The position numbers were made by a program, and so were the translations under genes. A stretch of DNA of 64,000 bases, from the NCBI GenBank assembly GCA_014529385.2, contig CM043967.1, positions 78,887,278 to 78,951,277 on the forward strand. Direction: 5' to 3'. Position 1 is the stretch's first letter, and each line of letters begins with the position of its first letter. Origin of the DNA: Adiantum capillus-veneris. Taxonomy: Eukaryota; Streptophyta; Polypodiopsida; Polypodiales; Pteridaceae. The notes beneath the pieces were generated by a model, which searched no databases, was not told the DNA's origin, and worked only from the letters and a program-made list of their open reading frames with translations. This document shows, piece after piece, positions 11,558 through 22,540 of this stretch.

Positions 11558-11695
11558 CTTGGAAGAACAGAACTAAAGACGCAGCACCTTGACAGTGGGT
11601 GAAATGGGAAACGGTTGCAAAACCTTCAAGGAGCAAGGTGGGCTTGGGATCCTTAACCCTAGTACTCACGCAGAAGCTCAATGTACAAAATCAAA
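11558..11695 (+). pseudogene. LINE reverse transcriptase fragment
   Basis: The translation in shifted frames gives WKNRTKDAAP, a stop, QWVKWETVAKP and GLGILNPSTHAEAQC. This corresponds to the segment WKDNTKESTPWQWAGWDTIA...NPGTHAEGQC of the LINE remnant at 40.4-40.6 kb. It is the part of non-LTR retrotransposon ORF2 just after the RT domain. Only about 45 codons survive. Confidence 0.65.
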
Positions 11696-14300
11696 TATCT
11701 GGGATTCTTGTTCAGCCAGCTCCTTATCCACTTGGGGTGGACTTCCTCTGTGCCTTCTTCTTGCATATCTTTGTATAATCTTTCTTTGACTTGTAAAAGA
11801 TCTACCTTGGATCAAGGGATATAACAACGATTGTTGATGCCATTTTGCATTGATTTGGTTGGGAGTGAGTTGAGTAACATTGACTAAATGGAGAACCCTC
11901 AACTCCCAATCCATCGCTGCTTTCATTGTTCATCTATCTCCTGAGCAACCTGCTCCTTGAGTGCATCTTCTTCAGTTTTAGACAGCTGGACCATTGGCAC
12001 TTGTTCAGCATCTGTTAGTGGTACTTGGAAATCTTCCTCTCCTCCTAGCCGTTCGATTGGCTGTGTTTTCATCTCAATGAAAGAGACTGAGCGAATTTCA
12101 ATGCTTGGTTGCTCTGAGGTACCAGCTTCTTCTTGCATCTCTGTCTGTCCCTCTCGCAGCAGCTGATTGACTCGCTTGAGCTCTGCTATCTCCTTGAGTA
12201 GTTGTTCTTCTCGTTGTACCCGCATCAATGCAAGGTCTCTTTGTTGTGACTGCTCTAGCTTTAGCTCGAGTTCAAGATCTTTATTCTTCTTTTCCAAAGC
12301 CTTATATACTTCATTGGTACCTTTTATCGAGGCTGCCTCAAGAAAGCTGCCTGATCATTGATCCTTTGCTCTGAATATTACAGTGATACGTCGAGTTGCA
12401 CTTGGATCTTTTGTACTGACAGAGTTGTGGTTAAGAGCTCATTTGTTACCTCTGTCAGCAGTTGTTGGTCTTTGATCTTGCAGACAAGCATCTATTAACT
12501 TGTTGAGAAGTTCGCCGAGCTCCTCTATTTTCTTTTGTTGCTTCTCTTTTGCTAGCTGGTGTTGTTCAGCTTTAGCTCTCTCTCAACTCTTGGATTTGTC
12601 TCTACAGACCTGAGATGACATTTATTCTATCATCTAATTCTCCTTGTAGAGCATCGATAACCATCTCCAGCTCTTTAGCCTTAGCACTGTGGCTAAGTGC
12701 TGCTGTTCGCAATTTCTCAGTCATCTCCTGCATCTGCTTGGCATATTCATTCACCTGTATGATGAATTTATCGTTTGTCTGCCACTCTTCAGGCTCTGTA
12801 GGTTGTCGAGATGTTTCAAGAGTCTCTGTGTGTGGCTCCTTGGGTGGGGTTGTGGTTGCGTTGGGATTTGTACCTCTCCTTGAGGCTATGCGGTTGCCTT
12901 GATTGATTCAGTTGCTTGAGGCCTTGTGGTTGCCTATGTGGTTTCTTGATGGGTGGTTGTAGAAGGGGTGGCCTCTGCCTCTGTTGTCTTGGGTTACTCA
13001 AAACTTGCTGCACCCTGTGGTTCAGGCTCCTTCGCTTTGGCTTACTCGCCCTCAGTGGGTCTAACTGTTGGTGAAGGGGGAGGGCTTGGCATCGGATGGT
13101 CTGTTTGTTCCATAGCGCTGTGCCTCGCTAGCCTCCGCGTGAGCTTGCTGCTCTGCTACCTCTTTTCGTGCTTTTCTCTCAGCTTCTTGAGCTTATTGAG
13201 CTTCTTTCAACTTGAGTGCTTCTACCTCTGCATACATTCTTTCAAGAAAATCTGTGGGGTCCTCTGCTTCTTTCCTTGCAGGGTTCTTAGTTTGGGGACC
13301 CCTTATCTGGGACCTCTCCTGCAGCTTTGTAGCTTCTTTCGTAGGTTTGTTTTTCTCTTTCAAACCTCGTTTTCTTCTGCTGAGGTTCCTCTTGGTGTGA
13401 AGCCACTGCTCTTTTCTTGATCTCTTCTATTCTGGATCGCCTTTCCTTGTTCTCTGAGCTTTCGATGCTATGTGATTCATGAGAGCTTTCTGCCGACTCT
13501 TCATCAGATTTGTAAGCGGGTGGTTCTTGGAGATGGTTGTGCAGACACAATCCATGTGTTCTGATCTGGGGCAGGTGTAAAATTGTCTGCCATGCCAATA
13601 TCATGGTACGCTATTGTTGTTAATACCTCAGGTGCACCCATGATCTTACCCTCTTTCTTGGTGCCCTTCAGTGTTGATAGCACATACTACGTGTGATCAA
13701 TGGGTTGCATGGTTGTCGACTTCAACACATGGGTGACTGTAGTCACAACTGCATGATTAGGTGTTGTGTACCTTGGTGGTCTCTTTGCTAGAAAATGGAA
13801 GTGCTAATGATATAACCGTGCTGGTTCTTCCACTTGCTTCTGGATGAGATCGGCAAAGGTTGCCGCAGCAGTCTCCTTGGTGAAGGTGCCTGTTGTCTTT
13901 CTGTCTCGAGCCCTCATTGTCATCCCCTCTGTTGGCAACTGCAACACAATTTCCTTTGTGATCACTACTTTAACTTTCTACCCTTGTTGGTCAGTAATTT
14001 GGGCTGATCCATATTCCTTAATTGTAGACAATAGCTCATAAGCTTTCTAGAAATCTACGCCACACAGTTCTTGGTCGTAGAATTCTCTGAGGCCGAGCCT
14101 TATGTTGGCCTCCTTTGTGTCTAGCTTTGCCGCGACATCATAGATTTATTTTGGTAGTACTTGCAGCTCTACTTGATGTCCTTCTTCACTTTTAAACGTG
14201 TCTGTGAAAACCGTGGTGTTGTTCTCTTCAAGCTATTCTCTGGACAAATATCTTGCTTTGGCCATCTTTACTAAATTGGGGTCCAGTTGGTAGGGTGGCA
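11680..14300 (-). pseudogene. Decayed coiled-coil, gag-like retroelement reading frame
   Basis: From about 14,265 leftwards a minus-strand frame can be followed for roughly 2.5 kb through in-frame stops and a few frameshifts. It begins near MAKARYLSRE, continues as a mixed alpha/beta region (for example IYDVAAKLDTKEANIRLGL and IVLQLPTEGMTMRARDRKTT, 14.15-13.85 kb), then a charged Pro/Glu-rich linker (13.6-12.85 kb). Then come long heptad-rich coiled coils (VNEYAKQMQEMTEKLRTAAL near 12,750; MEKKNKDLELELKLEQSQQR near 12,297). I do not recognise the family. Its size, its orientation and its position next to an LTR-like tract and element D suggest a retroelement structural protein, but that is inference. 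A similar coiled-coil frame occurs at 63.2-64.0 kb. Confidence 0.5.
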
Positions 14301-14439
14301 GCTCTTGTAGCTTCTCTTTTTGGGATACCCTTTTCTTGGCCTTCTCCGCAGCTTGCATTGCTCCTATTAGGGGAGCCAAAGTTAGAAAATTTCTACAATT
14401 TCCGCTCTGAAATGCCCTTGAGTCTGAATTGTTGACAAA

Positions 14440-16505
14440 TTGAGTCCAATTTTCTTAAAATCAATTTTTGAACATGCATAGATGCATAAAAACATGTAAA
14501 GATCAAGATCATAAAGTCCAAGCAACTATTTGCAACAAAAGTAAATAATTGCGATTATTTACAACTGAGAAATTTTTTCAACTTTTTGCATTTTTGGAAT
14601 CATAGGCTTGAAATATATAGCATTTAGATACTCTGAGTGAAGTGTGGATTCATTTTGAGTGCACAGGGTGAAAATGGTGCCAGATTTAGGCTTTTCGTCT
14701 TTGAAACAGTAGATATAAAGGGATTTTGAGATTTTGAGCTTCAAATTTGTTCAAACTTGGTCAGTGGGCTTCAGACATCATGTGCTTTGGTCCCATGAAG
14801 TCAAAGTTGCAATTCCCGTCCATCTTGGCAAAAAAAGTAAATAATTGCGATTATTAACTTTTTCATCAAAATGAACATTTTTTGGTGCAACTTGGTTCTA
14901 AGCATTAGTAGACTTTGCGTATGAGATATGAGGTGATTTGGATTAGAAATATGACAGATAATTCAAAATTTTCATTGGAATGACTTCTTTGCATTTTTTG
15001 ACAATTTTCCAAGTTATCATTAATCAATTTGGCTCATACTTGAAATGTGGCATGTAGTAGGTGTGTACAAGTGATAGGTGAGGTGAAGGTACCATTTTCA
15101 AGCCAAAAAACTGCAAAAGTAAATAATCGTGATTATTTACAACAATCAACTTTTTTTGCTAAACTTGACAAATTTTGACCTAAACATATTTAATACACCT
15201 AAACAAGTCCTAAATTGAATTTGGTAGATTTTTGTCTTGTTGGTATCACTTCGTGCTTTATCGACTCTGAATTCACTGATTTTTGTGACTGCATGACATG
15301 TGGAGTTCGTTAGTCACTTTTGAGGCTATGGACTTGTCCGCTACATAGTCTTGAAGCAACTCATTCAATTTTGGCCCATTTGGAGTCAGTTTGACTACGT
15401 ATGTCAAATTTGACGCTTTGTAGTCTTTGAGCTGTTTTCTGCTTTTTGAGAGCTTGCCTTGATTGATTTTATGAAACCAACCATATACATTGTATATAGA
15501 ACCAGTCTATAAGCTGTTTGTGGAGTCAGAATCCAATTCTGGCATCTACCAAAAACCTAGCTTTTCTACTTGGGACCCCCCTCGACCCCTGCCGAATGGT
15601 CATTTGGTGATATAGAAGTGTTCTATTATATGCGGGAATGCTACAGTTCAAGTCTTGTTCGATTTGGTTGAGCTGACAGGCCACTATGGTCAATTTTTGG
15701 TCGTAGGACTTCGTGCACTGCTCGGATTCTAGGGTTTTTTTCCTTGGGCTTAGACTAGCTATCGTCCATACAAAATGGATCATTGATAAGTATAGAACTT
15801 ACCCCTCATGTCTCGTGTGAGATGGCGTTGTAAGTGCACGACTGTGGACTCCGAAAATCGTGCACGAAGAAGGTCAAAAAGCTCTCTCTCCAAGGGCAAC
15901 AAGTGGAAATGAGGTGATTTTAGACTACTCTAGATATCTATACTCGGACTTCCCGAGCCATTTTTCCCCAAATTCCCCTGTTAGTCCTACTAGGCTATGA
16001 AATCTATGTTAGACTCAAAAATTTGCTCAATCAGATTCCTGTAGCTCATTTTGCAAGAATTCTGTAAAAGTAGGTTTTGGCCGCCTAATTTAGGCTTCCC
16101 GCTTCCATCTGCCGATTTGATTGAAATTTTTTGTGCCCATCTGCCTTGTCCTTCTGATCATTCAACGTATCTTCAATGTTTCCATATGAGCTCAATTGCT
16201 ATTTATTAATAATTTTTGATTGTTTATTGAAAAAGTCAAAGAAAATAACAAAATGCTCTAAAAAAGCAAAGTAAAAATACAATAATTAAGAAAATCCATT
16301 GAAAAACACAGCTTTATTGTTTTTTGTTGGATTTCTCCATTCTTAAGTCCCAATATAAAAAAAATAATGAAAAATAACCAAAAAAGACTATTTATATACA
16401 GTATTTACACTCATCGGGGAGATGTTATCAGTTAAATATCCCCAATTGATGATTTGTAAGGGCATTATTAGGTAATTTTGCAAAAAATTCACACGTTAAC
16501 ATCAA
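14440..16505 (-). other. Non-coding LTR/leader-like tract
   Basis: No open frame of note in 2 kb. The right part, read on the minus strand from about 16,507 (TGATGTTAACGTG), follows a purine tract and contains a TATA-like TATATAAATAG (near 16,390), as an LTR promoter would. The left part, toward 14,440, carries three copies of a near-palindromic GTAAATAATTGCGATTATTT motif. I read the stretch as LTR plus leader between element D and the coiled-coil frame, but I could not find a second LTR copy or a primer site. Confidence 0.4.
14538..15143. repeat. Three near-palindromic GTAAATAAT-GCGATTATTTAC motifs
   Basis: Copies lie near 14,541 and 14,836 (GTAAATAATTGCGATTATT) and near 15,118 (GTAAATAATCGTGATTATTT), about 290 bp apart and each preceded by an A-rich run. 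The motif is nearly its own reverse complement. The intervening sequence is only weakly similar. Confidence 0.7.
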
Positions 16506-16506
16506 A

Positions 16507-16530
16507 CTTTTTCCTCCCTCTTCAAACTTT
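16507..16530 (-). other. Polypurine tract of gypsy element D
   Basis: On the minus strand GAAGAGGGAGGAAAAAG lies directly after the element D reading frame and before a TG-starting LTR-like sequence, the usual position of the plus-strand primer. Confidence 0.5.
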
Positions 16531-16541
16531 TCCTTAAGTAC

Positions 16542-17858
16542 TTAGTTCCCTTCCACCCCTCCTAGATGGCGTATGTCAGGACGACTGTGTGCATGGGTTG
16601 AATAATTGTGTCTATGTATAGTCTTGGTTGGCTCTGCCATGCTTTGAAGATCAATACAGTTAAAACCATTATGATGTGCAAGAGTTGGGCCTTGAGTAAT
16701 TAACTCAAGGATTTCTAATGTCGTGGTTTTCTTTTGTTGTCTTCCAAAGAGCAAATCTTGTAGCTTCTGTGCTCTTTGCTTGATTGTACCATCAAGATGC
16801 TTTGGCACGCTTATTTCCTGAGCTGTTGATATCAGTAATGATGGTTGTCGAGTTTTTACCCGCCATTAATATCTTGGTTTGTCTTGGTCAGAATGTTGTG
16901 TTTGAGTCTTTTGAGACTTAACTCTCCATTGCTTGATTGGTTTTACGGTTTGCGGAGAAGATAAGTGCTCCTTTTTCTTCCAAATCCATTTCGTGTTGAG
17001 TTCCCTGTCAAAGATGCTCCTCTTTGTGTTTTGAACCTTGGAATCATCTTTGGTACTGTAGATGATGTTTTGGACACCTAGATTTGAATCGGCTTGTCCT
17101 TAAGTTGTACTTTGGTACCCAAATGTGCATGACTCCTTGCATGCTACTTGTAGCATTTGCTTTTCTATAGGATGAAGAAGATTGATTTCTTCGTGGTTTG
17201 CTCTGCTGGTAACCTCCTTTCCATTCTTCCTTGCTTGGTGCAATTGGAGCAATGAGTTGTCTTCTTTAGGTGATAGCTTGAGCTGATTTGTATCCCAATA
17301 TGGTACTGCCTTCTATGTCCGCATCCATGAGATTCCAAGAATCATTGTTTCATTCATGTGTTCATCTGGTAAGCATACAAATTGATGAGGGCATGAACAT
17401 TCATGTACTATCACATTTAAGTTGACTAATCCCAATGTTGGTGTTGGGTTCTTGTTGCATCCTTTAATAGTCGCTATTCCTGTTGTCAAAGATTGACTTG
17501 TTGCTTTCTTGTATGTGGAATAACTGACTACAGTTACTCGAGCTCCTGTGTCGACCAATGCATTTGTGCTATGATTGTTCAGCTGTACTTTGATGCGAAG
17601 GTCCATTCCATCTAACCATTTATCATTTGTTGACACTGCATCTTTTTGTAATTCCCATTGTCGATCATTTAGTTCCAGAGTATTGATGGGAATAGGTATT
17701 TGTTGGTTTTTGAGAGCAGCTTTTCTTTTGAGTACTCAAAGCTGAGATTCTTCTTGGGCTTCATCAATGACTTGCTGTCGTTTTATCTTTCGTTGCTTTG
17801 CTGCATGCATCCTTTCTAGCAATTCATTGGTTAGTGGAAAATTGTACTTCTTTAAACG
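16542..17858 (-). pseudogene. Element D: retropepsin-like domain C-terminal to integrase
   Basis: The frame that ends the integrase (NWISG, TGA at 17,859) stays in phase and is readable to 16,542 through only a few stops. After a basic linker (KYNFPLTNELLERMHAAKQR) comes a clear aspartic protease core at 17,636-17,313: ALVDTGARVTVVSYSTY carries the catalytic DTG and ETMILGISWM is the conserved ILG strand. A Lys/Gln-rich tail follows to 16,542. Ty3 protease normally lies between gag and RT, so this position is unusual. Because the phase is unbroken from integrase through protease, fusion within one polyprotein is more likely than a chance junction, but a rearrangement between two elements cannot be excluded. 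Confidence 0.7.
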
Positions 17859-19061
17859 TCATCCACTAATCCAATTAGCCATTGGTTTACCATCTAGGGT
17901 GGAAAACTTAACTGCTCCACTTGAAGATACATCTTCAATGATAAACATTCCTTTTCCCTTTTTCTTAAACTTGGGAATGTGTTGCTTAAGGGAGTAGACT
18001 AAAACTAATTCCCCTTTTCTAAAGATTTTTGTAATTAGATGGGAATAAAAAAACTGTTTTTGTTTCTGCTTTTGTGCATATATGTGAGCTACAGTAGTTA
18101 GCCTTTGCTGATCAAGCTTTTCTAAATCTTCAAGCCTCTCTGACATTATGTGTCCAGTCCACTCAAGATCCTTTTCTACCTTTAGTGTCGGCAATAGAAA
18201 TTCTATTGGCAGTATGACATCAAGACCATAAACAAGGTTAAAGGGTGTAGTATTTAAAGATGTTTTGAATGAAACTCGATAAGCCCATAGAGCAGCATGG
18301 ATATTCATTTTCCAATCTGTCCTTCTTGAACTAACCACTCAAGTCAATACTGAGCTAAGGATTTTATTCGTATGCTCAGCTTGTCCATTTGCTTGTGGGT
18401 GATAGGGAGCCGATTTGTTATGGATGACTATAAATTCATTAAGAAAATACTCAATTACCTCATTGAGGAAATCGGTTCCCCTACATTGATAATTTCTATT
18501 GGCAGCCCATATCTTGTGAACACATACTCATATAAGAATGCGGCGGTGGTTCTGGCATCATTCTTTTGAGTTGCTTTAGCCTCGGCCCACTTGGTCAAAT
18601 AGTCCGTAGCTACAATGATATATTGAGCTTGTGTTCTTTAAGCATGTGGCTATATTGGCCCAACAAAGTCTATACCCCATTTTGCAAAATCTATAGCCCC
18701 CATCCTTGGTCTTAGAGGCATGCTATCTACACAGGTTGGCATTTTAGCTCATTGACATGCATTACACCTTCGAACATATTCTTTGGCATCATGCAAAAAG
18801 TGTTGGCCACCATATGCCTGCCATTAAGATTGCTCTTGTGGTGGTCTCACTAGAAAAGTGACCTCCAGCTAATCCAGCATGTGCTTGTTCTATGATGAGA
18901 ATGTATTCATCTTCATTTGCACAAAGATGCAAATGTTGATCCTTACCTCTCCAATACAATTGGTTTCCAATAAGAGCATAGTCTCTTGCTTCTATTTCAA
19001 TTTCTCTTTGACGGTGTTTACTCATATCCTCAGGAACCAAATGTGAGTAAACTCTACACAA
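17859..19061 (-). pseudogene. Gypsy element D integrase
   Basis: The zinc-binding region (19,061-18,789) contains HAGLAGGHFSSETT, followed downstream by CNACQ (HHCC finger). The catalytic core in 18,740-18,400 shows IDFVGPI, YIIVATDYLTKWAEA and FTRYGLPIEII, with the second and third acidic residues in a damaged stretch. The C-terminal domain (18,338-17,859) has WAYRVSFKTSLNTTPFNLVYG and a basic GELVLVY segment. Integrase inserts the cDNA into the genome. Several stops and a frameshift inactivate it. Upstream, where RNase H and RT should be, the hairpin array takes over. Confidence 0.85.
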
Positions 19062-19515
19062 ATAAAGATATCTTTAACCGTCATACCTAAATTACCTCAA
19101 AGTGTGAGTGCTACTACACATGGTAGGCAATCATAATTCACTACGTATCTAAATCTCTTCTAGGTGTGACAATACCTCTACACAAAGCAAGAGATTATTA
19201 TATAATCTACCTAAATTGCCTATAGTGTGAGTATTACTCTACACATGACAGACAACCATTAGATAAATCTAACCTAAGTTACTTCCAAGTGTGAACATAG
19301 TTCAACACAAAGCAAGTAACTACCAACTTTAACTATCTAACTTAAGTTACTTTTAGGTGTGAACATAGTTCAACACAAAGCAAGTAACTACTAACTTTAA
19401 CTATCATAAATCACTTCCAAGTGTGAGTTTCCTCTACACAAAGCAAGAAGTCACTAACTACTTTACTTAATTTACCTCCAAGTGTGAGATATACTTCACA
19501 CAAAGCGAGTAAATT
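19031..19515. repeat. Tandem array of hairpin units with covarying stems
   Basis: About eight units of 60-70 bp share a core of the form AAGTGTGA-n-CTCTACACAAAGC, itself an imperfect inverted repeat. The outer stems differ from unit to unit but stay complementary within a unit: AATCTCTT/AAGAGATT (19,152-19,196), AGTTACTT/AAGTAACT (19,277-19,321 and 19,345-19,389), AATTTAC/GTAAATT (about 19,468-19,515). ATTACCT/AGGCAAT (19,090-19,132) has one mismatch. The first unit overlaps the start of the integrase frame. No coding potential is apparent. Confidence 0.8.
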
Positions 19516-19956
19516 TTAAACTCAAAACTCCATAACCTTAAAAAAACACTTAAATCTACATTTAACTAATTTAACTTTTTACCCTAAGCTCTAACTTTTT
19601 ACTTAAATTGATAATTGATTACAAATTTTATAGATAATTTTTAAATATTTTTTCATATGTTTTAAAGCTCATCTAAAGATGAGACAAGGGGGAAGTGAGC
19701 TCAAATAGAATGAAGAAAACAAGAGATTTTCACGTACATAAAGGACTATATTTTGATCGAAATATATTTCAAATTTCTAAGAAATTATATGAGACAATGT
19801 TTTTGCTTATGTGGCACCGTATAATACGGCCGAATAAAGATATGTGTCATATAATATGCCCGTTTAAAGCGTATTATACGTACATCCTATAACATACAAT
19901 GCAACTTAGATGATAAGGAGGAGAAGCTTGTTTTCTTTGATGAGGCACATAGTTTT
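19516..19956. other. No recognisable feature
   Basis: AT-rich sequence without motif, gene or repeat that I can name. Confidence 0.6.
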
Positions 19957-20193
19957 TGTTATACCTAAAAGGAATTTTTACCTCTAGAATAGATCATCCT
20001 AATCTTATCATCCGAGTTTATCCTAGCCTACTCCACTTGTATAAATAGCCTCAAATCTACTTTTTGAGTCTTGTGTTTGTGCATCTATGCATCATATACT
20101 AGCCTAGCACTAGCATGTATCATTTGTATTCACTGATATAAATATTGTGCTTTCCATACACATTTCTTCTTTCATGCCATCTTAAATCTAACA
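19957..20193 (+). repeat. Probable short copia-type LTR with primer site
   Basis: The segment starts TGTTATACC, has TATAAATAG near 20,039 and ends CTAACA. TGGTATTATAGTG follows at 20,194, a degenerate form of the tRNA-Met primer site TGGTATCAGAGC. No partner LTR was found. Confidence 0.5.
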
Positions 20194-21281
20194 TGGTATT
20201 ATAGTGGATATGATCTTATCCCTATTTAAGTATTTTATATTTTTATCATTAAAATCCTAAAGAAGATTTGTTCACAAATATTTAAAGGATTTTATTGCCT
20301 TATCCGCACAAGGTTTTATTAGCCACCAATAGCCATAAGAAAACCCTGCAAACCGATGCAGGTATCTGCAAGCTTCCTGATGCTGTCAAGGCAAAGTTCA
20401 ACATCTCCTTTTCAATAGTATAATGGATTCCATAAAGAAGTGGGTAATGAGCGTCTTCTCGAAGAAGTTTGTTTAGGACCTTTTGAGATGATGGCAGGGC
20501 AAGAAATCACACTTGATGATCTAACCACAAAGCTACAAATTGGTAATGAAGAAGAAGGGCGGCTTCAAACTTTGAGTGGTTAGAAATAGAAAATATAAAG
20601 CCTGTTGAGGAGATAGAGAAGGACAAAAAAAAAACTTGTTGTCAGACACTCTATATTGTGAAGTGGTGTTAGGGGCATGATGGGTTGACGTAATGGTCTT
20701 GTATGCACCATAACGATATTTCTTCCATAGGCCTATACCAAAAGTTTGAGGAAAAATTATGGCTATGGTGTGGTACAAGACCATCCTGTCAAACTCCAAT
20801 CACCATCATCTCCACCCTCCGCATTGGTGGGTTGGGTAGCCTAAGAACTTGGTCAACCTCAAGGCCCTCTCTTGCTCATGAAGTCTACCTAAGCTGTGGC
20901 CACTTCTAGGTCATCTATCATGGTAGTCCACATCTAGCCCTAGAACAAACTTTCCAATTAGCTACATTGAAAAATATCTAGGTGCGTAAAAATGGTGGGA
21001 CAGGCTTTGTAGTACATCGATACTATAGTAGGGTACGATCACCCATGCTAGCATGAAAACAACTATCAACTATGAAGGGTGGTCTAGCCTCCGTGTCTCC
21101 ATACCTAGGACAAAATTGGTATCTTACGAGAAGCCATATGTGGGAGAAACTCTCAACCTCACATCATGAAAGGCCTTCCACCCTTGGAAAGTGAAAGGGT
21201 CATGCATCGTGGAAAATTGTTATGATATGATAATGCTGCTAGGGGCATGAGGAGGTTAGGTCAATAGCTCACCACCCAGCC
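20194..21281. other. Degenerate sequence, no gene identified
   Basis: The tract follows a probable 5' LTR, so it may be a decayed gag region. Frames are short and no zinc knuckle or pol motif is visible. The rightmost part may belong to the LTR of element F. Confidence 0.45.
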
Positions 21282-21458
21282 ATGAGAAGAATGAGGCTTG
21301 CCTCTCATTCCCAAACCTTTTATAATGTGTGGCATGTCGTCCACATTGGTCCGGCCACTTCAGCACTCCGATCAAACCGTCTCCCCCTGAACCACTCTTT
21401 CCAACTCAGCAAGCGGAAGGCAGTCAACCTTTTTGTAGGCATTACAAGCTATGTGACA
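21282..21458 (-). repeat. Start of the 3' LTR of chromovirus element F
   Basis: On the minus strand, after the chromodomain frame and a run of about 17 G, an LTR-like sequence begins TGTCACATAGC at 21,458. A TATA box (TATAAAAGG) lies at 21,316-21,324. The far end of the LTR was not located. Confidence 0.55.
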
Positions 21459-21785
21459 TGTCCCCCCCCCCCCCCCCCAGGGTTTTCTTCTTCGAAAACA
21501 ACATAGGGGAATCACTTGGCAATTTACTATGGCATTCCCAAGTTGTTTCTTCCTCGTCTAAGTCTGTCCACTTCACTAGGACCTCTTGGTACACTTTATG
21601 ACGTGCTTTTCTATCTTGATACCCTAGAATCCTTTCCAATTTATGTGGTACCTTTGGTGGCTCTATCAAGTCAACCAAAACATATGGGGAAACTACGTTC
21701 TCCAAATCATGAACTGATTTCTTTAGGTTACTGACATGGAAGACAGGGTGAACTTGAGAACTCTCCGATAACTCAAGTTTATATG
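21459..21785 (-). pseudogene. Chromovirus element F, integrase C-terminus with chromodomain
   Basis: The minus frame reads YKLELSESSQVHPVFHVSNL, the conserved end of the Ty3 integrase GPY/F region. A chromodomain follows: ERILGYQDRKARHKVYQEVL, then VKWTDLDEEETTWE. Chromodomains steer integration to marked chromatin. The upstream part of the same domain (SPRYYGPFKILRKIG) lies at 31,697-31,830; element E separates them. Confidence 0.88.
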
Positions 21786-22311
21786 TGTTGGAAGGGGAGA
21801 TGGGGAGAATGGTTGCTTGCTTCCAATTCCCAATTTTTCTTGCACCTCTGCTTGTCAACCTTTCACTATCCCTTCTAATTACCAAGTACTCACACACACC
21901 TAGACTATGACAACACACACACACAGACACAAGAGAATAAATTGACAAGGGAAGAGTGTAAGAGATGTAGACATAAATTGACAAGGGAAGAGTGTAAGAG
22001 AGTGTAAGAGGGGTGTAAGAGATGTAGACATCATCATGGAGTACATAGAGAAACACAACGTAGAATAAGAGAGACAAAAGAAAAAAATTAAGAGAATGTA
22101 CACAAGAAAAGCCTAAAGATTGCAACCCCAAACTCCACGGCACCTCTTGTGGAGTTTAGTATTTGATATTTGATATTATTGTTGGTGCCAAAAATTGGAG
22201 CCCCTCTTTTACACTTTAGTCCCACTTTAGTTATGCGTGGAATACACTACTTATTGCATGACCCTCTTAGGGTGAGTTCTCACTATCCTATTTACAAAGC
22301 AGCCATAGTGG
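21786..22311 (-). repeat. 3' LTR of element E, distal part
   Basis: The segment aligns with 30,895-31,450. Compared with the 5' LTR it has a much shorter (CA)n run and an extra duplicated AATTGACAAGGGAAGAGTGT unit. It is broken at 22,311 by the copia insertion. Confidence 0.85.
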
Positions 22312-22540
22312 TGTTAAAGTATGGAGCTTGATTTACACCTTGTAATTTTTTGTGGTAAAAATGCACATTTGTAAGGCCCCCATTATGAGGAGAAGCCATC
22401 GTGCGTGAAGGAAAATCACTCGCCGGAAACCAAAATTTTCACCTTTCGTTGAAATATTATGGCTTTAGTACTTCAAAACAAGAAGTATTTTGTTTCACCT
22501 TTCGTTGGAATATTATGGCTTTAGTACTTCAAATTGACTT
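22312..22540 (+). repeat. Rearranged 5' LTR of the copia element
   Basis: The first ~100 bp match the 3' LTR start. The rest is two direct copies of a segment containing ATTATGGCTTTAGTACTTCAA. That string is the reverse complement of TTGAAGTACTAAAGCCAT in the 3' LTR (26,416-26,434), so an internal inversion with duplication replaced most of this LTR. The primer site is lost. Confidence 0.75.

Noticed and set aside
12615-13420. Plus-strand frames rich in Ser, Cys and Leu
   Set aside because: Antisense shadows of the minus-strand coiled-coil pseudogene.
19031-19515. CRISPR-like array of spaced repeats
   Set aside because: Units are contiguous, diverged hairpins without unique spacers, and the window is plant DNA.
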